A DNA stretch of 64,000 bases, from NCBI GenBank assembly GCA_020638675.1, contig JACKID010000001.1, positions 1,116,001 through 1,180,000 of the forward strand, read 5' to 3'. Position numbers and translations under genes: made by a program. Source of the stretch: Planctomycetota bacterium (lineage in GTDB: Bacteria > Planctomycetota > UBA8742 > UBA2392). The notes beneath the pieces were generated by a model. That model ran no database searches, was not told the origin of the DNA, and worked only from the letters and a program-made list of their open reading frames with translations. Shown one piece after another: positions 15,807 to 23,522 of this stretch (position 1 is its first letter; the number at the start of each line of letters is the position of its first letter).

Positions 15807-15895
15807 CATCGGCTTCCAGCCGATGAGTCACAGCGGCTTCAAGCCGCTGAAGCGCCTGCTGGAAGCAGGCGCAACACATGCGCTGGAAGCGCATG
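15807..15895. repeat. Array of four consecutive short hairpins
   Basis: Four perfect stem-loops stand in a row between the convergent ends of tilS and the next gene: 15807-15825, 15831-15849, 15852-15872 and 15877-15895. Each has an 8-9 bp stem of different sequence, all closed as GCT-NNN-AGC with loops TCC, TCA, GGA and GGA. It could serve as a bidirectional terminator; poly-T tracts are absent. Confidence 0.8.
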
Positions 15896-15899
15896 CCAC

Positions 15900-16244
15900 T
15901 TACGAAAGCTCCTTCAGAATCGCGCGTGTGTGGGGCCCGTAGAACGGGTCGTCCTTGAGGTCTGTGGCGCGTGCCTTGACGTCAAACGCTGCGCCCTCGA
16001 TTTCGAGGTGTTTGATACCCAGCTCGGCCGGCAGCTCGAGACCCTCAAGGTAGATCGCGATGTCATCCACCGTGATCAGGTATTCGCCCAGCCCACGCAG
16101 CTGGTGAATCACCTTCTCGGTGAAGACGTCGGCGTCCTTGGCGCTGGTGGCGGCGGCCCAGTGCTGCACGGCCTGCGCCGTGAGCTTGCCGGAGTCCCAG
16201 TCCTTGAGCACCTTGCGAATTTCCTTGCGGAGTGTGTCAGACAT
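15900..16244 (-). CDS. Conserved-looking helical protein, unknown function
   Basis: A 114-residue acidic protein, largely helical (LRKEIRKVLKDWDSGKL, VFTEKVIHQLRGLGEYL). No membrane segment, signal or cofactor motif is visible. ATG 16244 is chosen because residues upstream in the frame overlap the promoter side of the divergent gene and look non-coding. I do not recognise the family. Confidence 0.6.
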   Translation of the reverse strand: MSDTLRKEIRKVLKDWDSGKLTAQAVQHWAAATSAKDADVFTEKVIHQLRGLGEYLITVDDIAIYLEGLELPAELGIKHLEIEGAAFDVKARATDLKDDPFYGPHTRAILKELS

Positions 16245-16320
16245 AGCCGAAGTATCCTGTGAAACTGCAGCGAGCGAAAGAGAAAAGACGAACAGAGGTA
16301 AGTCGGACCTCCGGCTGTTC

Positions 16321-16719
16321 ATGGAAGACCTTGCCGAAATCCTCAAAGGCGCCGAGCCCTACACGAGCTACCGCTACGTGCTGGGGCTGGTTCTGGCCGG
16401 GTTGACGATCTACTTCATCGTCACGTCGATCCTGTCGCTGCGCAATCTTCAGGGATTGCTGCAGGACTTGAACCGCCAGGCGCGTGAGCACGGGGTGTTC
16501 CACGATGTGCGCCTGATGATCGACCCGGAATACAAGGCCACCAGCAAGCCCCTGCGCGCGAAGCCCGGGCGGATCATCAAGCTGTCGATCCTCTCGGCCT
16601 GCCTGCGGCTGATCAGCTTCCGCACACTGGTGTACGTCTTTCCCGAGCTGATGGGCGTGATCGTGATCGGCGGCGCCGCCGCCGCGGCCTACTGGTACGT
16701 GTTTACGGCCAAGTTGTAG
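16321..16719 (+). CDS. Two-helix membrane protein, unknown function
   Basis: A 132-residue protein with two predicted membrane segments: about residues 20-40 (VLGLVLAGLTIYFIVTSIL) and 108-130 (PELMGVIVIGGAAAAAYWYV). A cytoplasm-like middle part carries several basic residues. It starts at ATG 16321; the ribosome-binding site is weak. Divergent from the 114-residue gene. No family assigned. Confidence 0.6.
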   Translation: MEDLAEILKGAEPYTSYRYVLGLVLAGLTIYFIVTSILSLRNLQGLLQDLNRQAREHGVFHDVRLMIDPEYKATSKPLRAKPGRIIKLSILSACLRLISFRTLVYVFPELMGVIVIGGAAAAAYWYVFTAKL

Positions 16720-16724
16720 CCCGG

Positions 16725-16962
16725 CCGGCACCTGTCCGACGAAGCCTTGGCGAAGTCGGAACGGCCGGGGATCGCAACGGCGCCACGTCGTGTGTCGTCG
16801 CGCATGCGTCAACGCCTGTGAGCGCCTTGGCATTCATGCCCCCAGCTCACGCCGGGGGCTACGTGCAACCCTCACCCCTTGCAAATCGTTCACCTGCTGG
16901 TAGCTAGAGCGCGCCAAGTGGGGCGGGCAGCTTGCCCGCCCGGGCAGGCTGGCAGCCTGCCC
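16725..16962. repeat. Hairpin-rich intergenic region upstream of glyS
   Basis: The 261-base gap holds several GC-rich inverted repeats: TCCGAC/GTCGGA around 16737-16760, GCCCCC/GGGGGC around 16840-16860, GGGCGGGC/GCCCGCCC around 16921-16940, and GGGCAGGCT-GGC-AGCCTGCCC around 16942-16962. The last has the same GCT-NNN-AGC closing as the array at 15807. The AGGAG ribosome-binding site of glyS follows directly. No open frame of note. Confidence 0.55.
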
Positions 16963-16980
16963 CACAGTACAGGAGCAGCC

Positions 16981-19044
16981 ATGCCGGCCAAAAGTCTTGA
17001 GCAAGTACGCAACCTCTGCATGCGGCGCGGATTCGTTTTTCCGGGCAGCGCCGCATACGGTGGCGTGGCCAGCTTCTGGGACTACGGCCCGCTCGGTGTG
17101 GAACTGCTCAACAACGTAAAAAAGGCCTGGTGGCAGGACGCCGTCTACGCGCGCGACGACATGGACGGCCTCGACGCCGCCGTGCTCATGAGCCGCAAGG
17201 TCTGGCAGCACTCCGGCCACGAAGCCACGTTCAGTGACCCAATGGTCGACTGCAAGAAATGTCGATCTCGCTTTCGTGCTGACGATCTAGTCGGCGCGTG
17301 GGTCTCAAGTGTCCGTGACGAGGACATGCTAACTTCCGAGACGTGGTCAAAACACTTCAAGGCACACGAACGCGTGTGCCAAGCAATGCCTGAACCTGCG
17401 CGATCGCAGGGTGTCGCGGTAATGCGAGAGATTCTCGCGGCGCATGAAGCGTGGTGGCCACTGGGTAAGTTGTTCCTGAAATTCGACGCCTCCGGCGACG
17501 AGTCTGCCAAGAGAGAGATGGTAGCTGATTCGGATACAGTGAAGGCGAACCAACGCCTGAAGGCCGCCACTGACGCCCACCACAAGTTCATTACCGAGAA
17601 CGCTGTTGCCTTTACGGCAGCTTCGTTCACGGCGTGTGAGGTTACATGCCCGAAGTGTGGGAGCAACGAATTCACCGAGCCTCGCCAGTTCAACCTGATG
17701 TTCCAGTCGCACGTCGGGCCGGTCTCGGCCGCGGCGGGCACGGACGAAGAAGCGGCCGCGCGCGTTTACCTTCGGCCGGAGACGGCGCAGGGCATTTTCA
17801 TGAACTTTGCGCACGTGCAGCGCTCACTTGCACGAAAAGTTCCGTTCGGCATTGCCCAGATCGGCAAGGCGTTCCGGAACGAGATCACGCCGGGCAACTT
17901 CATCTTCCGCACGCGCGAGTTTGAGCAGATGGAGATTGAATTCTTCATCAAGCCGCCGCAGTTCGTGGCCGAAGGCGAAAAGAACGACGAGCAGTGGCAC
18001 GAAGAGTGGGTACAGCAGCGCTATCGCTGGTGGCTGCGCTATGCCACGCCCCCCTCAGCCGGCAACGAAGACATGGAGCGCATCGCAGCCCGCTTCCGCA
18101 AACGTGCGCAGGCGGCCGATGAGCTGGCCCATTACGCCAAGGCGACGACGGACATTGAGTATCTCTTCCCGGGCGCGCTTGGCTGGGGCGAGATCGAAGG
18201 CGTGGCCAACCGTACCGACTTCGACCTGAGCGCCCACAGCAAGGACGTGCCGGAAGAGGACCTGAAGCGTCTGAAGCTTGAGGCCAATAAGGACTCGAAC
18301 GAGAAGTTCGATTACTTCGATCCGGACGCCAAGGCCCGCTACATCCCCTGGGTGATCGAGCCCTCGGCCGGCGCGACGCGCGCGGTGCTGACGTTCCTGT
18401 GCGAGGCCTACCACGAAGAGCTTGTGAAAGAGCCGACGAAGCAGGAGATCGACCAGATCAAGTCCGACGCGGCCATGATCCGCAAGAACGCCGAGAAGAA
18501 GATCAAGGACGCCCGCAAGGACATCGAGGCCGGCAAGGAGCCCAAGCACCAGCCGGACAAGGTCGAGGCGTTCCTGAATCAGCTCGACGACGTCGTCTCG
18601 CGCCTGCCCGCGTCGCTTGACGAGGTGCTGCTGGCGCTCGATCACGAGGGCGCGCAGAACCTCGAGCCCGTAAAGAAGTTCCGCCCGCCGACCGAGAAGT
18701 TCATCGAGGAGTGCACGCGCACAGTGCTGCGCCTGCACCCGGCGCTGGCGCCGATCAAACTGGCCGTCTTCCCGCTGAAGAAGAACAAGCCGGAGATCGT
18801 GGAGCTGGCGAAGTCAATCAAGCAGAAGTTCCAGAAGCACTTCCGCACGGTCTACGACGACAGCGCCGGCATCGGGCGTCTGTACCGCCGCCAGGACGAA
18901 ATCGGCACGCCGTTCTGCATTACCGTGGACTTCGAGAGTCTTGAGGACGGCACGGTGACGGTGCGCGAGCGCGACAGCATGGCGCAGGAACGCGTGGCGA
19001 TCGACGAGCTGCACGACTACCTGCTGCCTCGCCTCGAGCTCTGA
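16981..19044 (+). CDS. glyS: Glycyl-tRNA synthetase (single-chain, class IIa) with insertions
   Basis: A 687-residue alpha2-type glycyl-tRNA synthetase; bacterial relatives are usually about 450-500 residues. The class II core is visible: RRGFVFPGSAAYGGVASFWDYGPLG, motif 2 FRNEITPGNFIFRTREF, EMEIEFF, and motif 3-like WVIEPSAGATRAVLTF. The extra length comes from a segment after the first zinc-binding CKKC (residues about 88-220, closed by CPKC) and a charged coiled-coil insertion (about residues 490-560, KKIKDARKDIEAGKE) before the anticodon-binding domain. Codons of the first insertion (about 17240-17640) look less GC-biased than the rest. The start at 16981 follows AGGAG. Confidence 0.93.
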   Translation: MPAKSLEQVRNLCMRRGFVFPGSAAYGGVASFWDYGPLGVELLNNVKKAWWQDAVYARDDMDGLDAAVLMSRKVWQHSGHEATFSDPMVDCKKCRSRFRADDLVGAWVSSVRDEDMLTSETWSKHFKAHERVCQAMPEPARSQGVAVMREILAAHEAWWPLGKLFLKFDASGDESAKREMVADSDTVKANQRLKAATDAHHKFITENAVAFTAASFTACEVTCPKCGSNEFTEPRQFNLMFQSHVGPVSAAAGTDEEAAARVYLRPETAQGIFMNFAHVQRSLARKVPFGIAQIGKAFRNEITPGNFIFRTREFEQMEIEFFIKPPQFVAEGEKNDEQWHEEWVQQRYRWWLRYATPPSAGNEDMERIAARFRKRAQAADELAHYAKATTDIEYLFPGALGWGEIEGVANRTDFDLSAHSKDVPEEDLKRLKLEANKDSNEKFDYFDPDAKARYIPWVIEPSAGATRAVLTFLCEAYHEELVKEPTKQEIDQIKSDAAMIRKNAEKKIKDARKDIEAGKEPKHQPDKVEAFLNQLDDVVSRLPASLDEVLLALDHEGAQNLEPVKKFRPPTEKFIEECTRTVLRLHPALAPIKLAVFPLKKNKPEIVELAKSIKQKFQKHFRTVYDDSAGIGRLYRRQDEIGTPFCITVDFESLEDGTVTVRERDSMAQERVAIDELHDYLLPRLEL

Positions 19045-19071
19045 ACGCGGCTGTAAGATTTCGCGACGAAG

Positions 19072-19107
19072 ATGAGCATTGCCCCGCAAGTGCGGGGCAA
19101 TGCTCAT
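19072..19107 (+). terminator. Strong hairpin after glyS
   Basis: A perfect 16-bp stem with an AAGT loop lies 27 bases after the glyS stop. No T-tract follows, so termination strength is uncertain, but the stem is the most stable in the area. Confidence 0.65.
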
Positions 19108-19562
19108 TGATGCACGCCAGAGCCACAAATCCCTCGCATACAGTGCTTATGTTGGTTGGCGGGTGCTGATGCTACAAGAAGTGCGATGCTCTCTTCGTGC
19201 AATGCGTAAGGTCACTGGATTTTGGGTCACCATGGAATATTACATGACACCGCGTATACTTTTGAGTGGCCAATCTGTGCAAAATTCGCTAATATTGCTT
19301 TGTCCGAACCAATTCTGAACCGGCGCAGGAGCCACTTGAAAGAGCGGTGCGGCCCTCTTCCTCTGGCTTGAATGCCCGGGCCGGACAAAGCGGGTACGTC
19401 AGCACGCTACTTGTAACATCAGTGAAGATATCAATTTCGAGATGTTTGGTATCGCTATAAACGGCGTGAAACTAGACTGTTGCACAGGAAAGTGAGCTTC
19501 ATCGGAAGGCACTCTCAACAGCTGGTTAGTTAGCAACTCGCACTAAGTGCACCCGGGGCGCA
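19108..19562. other. Gene-poor, lower-GC region before the histidine kinase
   Basis: About 450 bases without a supported gene. Base composition is visibly richer in A and T than the flanks. An open frame (19079-19318, plus) starts inside the glyS hairpin, has atypical codon use and no ribosome-binding site, so it is not called. TATAAA occurs at 19457-19462, but no good -35 lies at the right distance. It may be the control region of the kinase operon or a remnant of acquired DNA. Confidence 0.5.
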
Positions 19563-22500
19563 TTGGGACGCAAACATACAAACGAGTTGATTGCCGCCGG
19601 CATCGTCGTCCTGACGTCCACCCTCACGATGGCCGGCTGGCTGCTGCGCGTGGAGTGGCTCGTGCGCCTCGCCCCGGACGAGGCGGTCATGCAGTTCTCG
19701 ACCGCGCTGGGGATGCTGATCGCCGCCGCCGCCCTGATCCTGGCACGCCTCGGCGCCCATCGCGCCAAGCTCGGCGCTGCCGCGGTGCTGGTGTTTCTTT
19801 GCGCGTGGTCGATCTACGGCTACCTTGCGGGTACGGCAATCTGGCTCGACACCGTCGTCGGCACACCCTTTGTCACGGATCGTTTCTCGCCGCCCGGTCG
19901 CAGCTCGTTGTTCACGCTGGCCGGGCTGCTCGGGATTGCGGTGTCGGTCTTCATGCTGGCGGGCAACGCGCGGCGCTCGTGGCAGACGACCACCGCCGCC
20001 ATCGCAGGCTGCATTGCCCTCGGCATCGGCACGACGGCCGTCATAGGATTCATCGCCAGCCAGGTGACGGGGCTGGACTGGGGCCGGCAGCACGGCACCA
20101 GCGCACAAACGGCGTTGTGCCTTACCCTGCTGGGGGTAGTACAGCTGGCCCTCGCATGGCGCAGGGCACCCAAGGGCAAGACGGGCTATCCTGCCGCTTT
20201 CCCGATGCCTGTTGCGGTTGCGGTTTTGGCGGCGACGGCCGTCACCGTTCACTCGTTTTCCAACCTTGAGCACCAGACGGCGATGCGTTTCGCTTCCGCG
20301 AAGGTGGAAGAGTCGGCGGTGGTGCTGGAAAACCGTTTCAGCGCGACGAAGGACACGGTCTACCGCATCGCGTCGATCCTGGCTGAGCAGCAGGACATCA
20401 CACAGGAGGAGTGGACGGCCGCCACGAAGGGATACCTGACCGACCTGCCCGGTCTGCTCGCTTTCGAGCTCGAGAGCAACGGCAGCAGGCGTCATGCGTC
20501 GGTGCAAGGATACACCGGAACGCGGCATGCGGATGCGTGGGACCTTGCTTTTGCCGGTGAGGGGCCGGAAGCGCGGGGCGAGATTGGTTTGCTGCCGACC
20601 GCAACGGAAACAGCGCATTTCTATGTCGCCGCAGCGGCGCGCGGCGCGCAGGGACAGCAGTTGCGCATCCTGGCGCTGTTCGATCTTCCCGCCTATCTGG
20701 ACCGTGCGCTGTCGTCGTCCACCATGCGCGAATTTGCCATTAGTCTGAAACATGGCGAACGGCAACTGTACTTCCACAGCGTCCCCGAGCTGGCGGACGA
20801 CGAACTGGTCGCCCACATCCAACCCGGCAGTGACGACTGGACACTGACGATGACGCCGACGCTGGCGTTCATTCGAAAGCGCCAGACGGCTTTGCCGTGG
20901 ACGATCGCGGGCGCTGGTGCACTGGTCGCGCTGCTGATGGCGTTGAGCACGCACCTTGCGGTCATCGCCAGTGCACGCAGCGTCAACCTTCAACTGGCCA
21001 ATCGCGCGGTTGAACGCAGCCGCGAGCGCATGGCCAGGCTCGTGGGCTCATTGCCGGACGCGGTGTTTACAGTTGCGGGCGACGGCAAAGTCGAGGACGC
21101 CAACCCCGCAGCGGAATCGATCTTCGCGGCTTCCACGGCTGATCTGCTTGGGCGAAACATCGAGGACTTGCTGTCTCCTTCTGAGGCAGGCGCCATGAAG
21201 CTCCGGGACACGCGGCGGGTGGAGGGCATGAACGCGCTGACCGGGCGCAGCTTCGACGCACAGGCGCAGCGCGTAAACGGCACGCCGTTCATCGCCGCGA
21301 TTCGCGTCAGCGAGTTCGAGTCCGAGGAAGGCACCAAGTACGTCTGGACCATCCGCGACATCACCTGGCGCCGCGAGGCCGAGAAAGAGCGCGAGCGCCT
21401 TGTCAGCGAGCTGGAGGCGCTGGTGGCCAGGAACCGCGAGCTGGCGGCGCGCTACTCCGCGCTCGTCGGCTGCAGCTCCGTCGGGATGACGGCCGTGAGC
21501 CCCGACGGAATCTTCACCGAGTGCAACGAGGCGTTCGCGCGCATGGTGGGGTACAGCGTGGATGAGCTGATGCACAAGAGCTTCCGCAAGCTCAACCACC
21601 CGGAGGAAGACGGCAAGACGACCGGCTTTATTCGGGAAATGCAGGAGAGTGGACGCGAGTCCTACAACTACGTCAAGCGCTACATCCGCAAGGACGGCAA
21701 GACCATCTGGGTGGACGTCACCGGCGCAGCCCTGCGTGACGAACAGGGGCGAGTGGTCGAGGTGGTGGGGATTACCCTCGACGTCACGGAACGATTGGAG
21801 ATCTCGCAGTCGCTCGAGCGAGCCGTAGCGGCGGCCGAGGAAAATGCCGTTCGCTTTGAGACCCTGGTCGCCTCGGCGCCGGATGCCACGTTGATGGTCG
21901 ACGAGCGGGGCAACATCGTCGAGTACAACCGCCAGGCAGAGCACCTGTTCGGGTGGTCCCGCAACGAAGCGCTGGCGATGAAGGTCGAGTCGCTGTTACC
22001 GGAGCATCTGCGTGATGCACACGTCGGTCAGCGTGAAGCATACCTGAGAGATCCCGAGATACGCGCCATGGGCGTCGGCCGCGAGTTGTACGCGCTGAAC
22101 AGGAACGGGGCAGTGGTGCCGGTCGAAGTGACCCTGAGCCCGGTGAGGATGTCGGGTCACGTGATGGTGGTGGCGTCCGTGCGCGACATTACCGAACGAC
22201 GCGAGGCGCAGCAGGCACTTCTCCAGAGCGAGCAACGTCTCAAGCAGGTGAACAAGGAACTCGAGAGCATTGTCTACGTCGCCTCGCACGACCTGCGTTC
22301 GCCACTGGTGAACCTGCAGGGCTTCAGCCGCCAGATGGCGGAGTCAGTCAGCAAGCTGGACCGCCTGCTCGGCAACGGCACGCTGGCGGACGATCTGCGG
22401 AAAGAGGTCCAGCCGCTGCTTGAGCAGGACATACCGGAAGCGCTCGGCTACATCGACTCCAGCACGCGCAAGATGGACCGTCTGATCAAGGGGCTGCTCA

Positions 22501-23042
22501 AGATATCCCGTCTCGGGCGTGTGCTGCTGCACCCCAAGCTGGTAGACGCGAACAAGCTGATGCAGGAAGTGATCGACGCAATGCAGTTCGTCATCACCCA
22601 GAACGACGTGAGTGTGCAGGTCGATCCGCTGCCGCCCTGCTTCATGGACGAAGACCAGCTCAGCCAGGTCTGCTCGAACCTGCTCGACAACGCGATCAAG
22701 TACCGCTCGCCCCTGCGGTCGCCCGAGGTCCATATCAGCGGGCGGGAAGTGGACGGCATGGTCGAGTACGTGTTTGCCGACAACGGGCTCGGCATTGCCG
22801 CCAACCACGGCGAGATCATCTTCGAGGTATTCCACCGCCTCAACCCCAAGGACGGAAAGGACGGCGACGGGCTGGGGCTCGCGGCCGTGCGCCGCATCCT
22901 GGAACGCAGCGGTGGCAGGATTCGTGTCGAGTCGCAACTGGGAAGCGGAAGTCGATTTATTGTCACCGTGCCTGCACCGCTCGGGATGGGCCCTCGACAG
23001 ACGCCAGTAGGGAGCACCAAGAATGACACAACCAATGCCTGA
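19563..23042 (+). CDS. Membrane PAS-repeat hybrid sensor histidine kinase
   Basis: A 1159-residue sensor kinase. The N-terminus holds about six membrane helices (residues about 10-195), then a further helix, an extracytoplasmic sensor region (about 235-455) closed by a helix (ALPWTIAGAGALVALLMAL), and three PAS domains (about residues 490-600, 630-745, 760-880; the second has MVGYSVDELM and the third HLFGWSRNEAL). The dimerisation domain carries the phospho-accepting histidine in VASHDLRSP (H909), and the ATPase domain has N-box DNAIKYR and G-box DGLGLAAVRR. Translation begins at TTG 19563 in this reading; ATG 19629 is an alternative. The next gene is a receiver. Confidence 0.88.
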   Translation: MGRKHTNELIAAGIVVLTSTLTMAGWLLRVEWLVRLAPDEAVMQFSTALGMLIAAAALILARLGAHRAKLGAAAVLVFLCAWSIYGYLAGTAIWLDTVVGTPFVTDRFSPPGRSSLFTLAGLLGIAVSVFMLAGNARRSWQTTTAAIAGCIALGIGTTAVIGFIASQVTGLDWGRQHGTSAQTALCLTLLGVVQLALAWRRAPKGKTGYPAAFPMPVAVAVLAATAVTVHSFSNLEHQTAMRFASAKVEESAVVLENRFSATKDTVYRIASILAEQQDITQEEWTAATKGYLTDLPGLLAFELESNGSRRHASVQGYTGTRHADAWDLAFAGEGPEARGEIGLLPTATETAHFYVAAAARGAQGQQLRILALFDLPAYLDRALSSSTMREFAISLKHGERQLYFHSVPELADDELVAHIQPGSDDWTLTMTPTLAFIRKRQTALPWTIAGAGALVALLMALSTHLAVIASARSVNLQLANRAVERSRERMARLVGSLPDAVFTVAGDGKVEDANPAAESIFAASTADLLGRNIEDLLSPSEAGAMKLRDTRRVEGMNALTGRSFDAQAQRVNGTPFIAAIRVSEFESEEGTKYVWTIRDITWRREAEKERERLVSELEALVARNRELAARYSALVGCSSVGMTAVSPDGIFTECNEAFARMVGYSVDELMHKSFRKLNHPEEDGKTTGFIREMQESGRESYNYVKRYIRKDGKTIWVDVTGAALRDEQGRVVEVVGITLDVTERLEISQSLERAVAAAEENAVRFETLVASAPDATLMVDERGNIVEYNRQAEHLFGWSRNEALAMKVESLLPEHLRDAHVGQREAYLRDPEIRAMGVGRELYALNRNGAVVPVEVTLSPVRMSGHVMVVASVRDITERREAQQALLQSEQRLKQVNKELESIVYVASHDLRSPLVNLQGFSRQMAESVSKLDRLLGNGTLADDLRKEVQPLLEQDIPEALGYIDSSTRKMDRLIKGLLKISRLGRVLLHPKLVDANKLMQEVIDAMQFVITQNDVSVQVDPLPPCFMDEDQLSQVCSNLLDNAIKYRSPLRSPEVHISGREVDGMVEYVFADNGLGIAANHGEIIFEVFHRLNPKDGKDGDGLGLAAVRRILERSGGRIRVESQLGSGSRFIVTVPAPLGMGPRQTPVGSTKNDTTNA

Positions 23043-23064
23043 CCAAAAACGGAGGACCCACACC

Positions 23065-23496
23065 ATGGAAATACTGCTCGCTGAGGATGACACCGGCCAC
23101 GCCACGTTGGTGAAAAGCAATCTGCGCAATGTCGGGATCCGCAACAAGATTCGCCACTTCGAGGACGGACAGGAAGTGCTCAACTTCCTCTCCGAGAAGG
23201 AGAACGGCGGAGAACACATTGACTATGAAAACGCCTACATGCTGTTGCTCGACATCCGCATGCCGAAAGTCAGCGGCGACGAGGTGCTGCGCCAGGTGAA
23301 GCAGAACCCGCGGCTGCAGTTGATGCCCGTGATCATGCTGACCACCACGGACGAGCCGCAGGAAGTGCGGCGCTGCCATGAACTGGGCTGCAACGACTAC
23401 ATTACCAAGCCGGTCGACTACGACGAATTTGTCGAGGTGATCCGCCGGCTGGGCATGTTCCTGCAGATCGTCTGCGTGCCACCGCTGGAAGAGTAA
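23065..23496 (+). CDS. Stand-alone response regulator receiver (Rcp1-like)
   Basis: A 143-residue CheY-like receiver. Acidic pocket EDD (residues 8-10), phospho-acceptor D63 in LLLDIRMPK, the TTT switch region and the lysine in ITKPVD are all intact. The long loop FLSEKENGGEHIDYENAYM before the phospho-acceptor is typical of the Rcp1 group that pairs with bacteriophytochrome-type or PAS kinases. ATG 23065 is preferred: GGAGG lies nine bases upstream. The frame is open to 23023, overlapping the kinase gene. It has no output domain, so it signals by protein contact. Confidence 0.9.
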   Translation: MEILLAEDDTGHATLVKSNLRNVGIRNKIRHFEDGQEVLNFLSEKENGGEHIDYENAYMLLLDIRMPKVSGDEVLRQVKQNPRLQLMPVIMLTTTDEPQEVRRCHELGCNDYITKPVDYDEFVEVIRRLGMFLQIVCVPPLEE

Positions 23497-23522
23497 TCGT
23501 CAACCCGAAAGGAAGGTCGCGC

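Noticed and set aside
19079..19318. A 79-codon plus-strand frame after glyS
   Set aside because: It starts inside the glyS hairpin, has no ribosome-binding site and unusual codon use.
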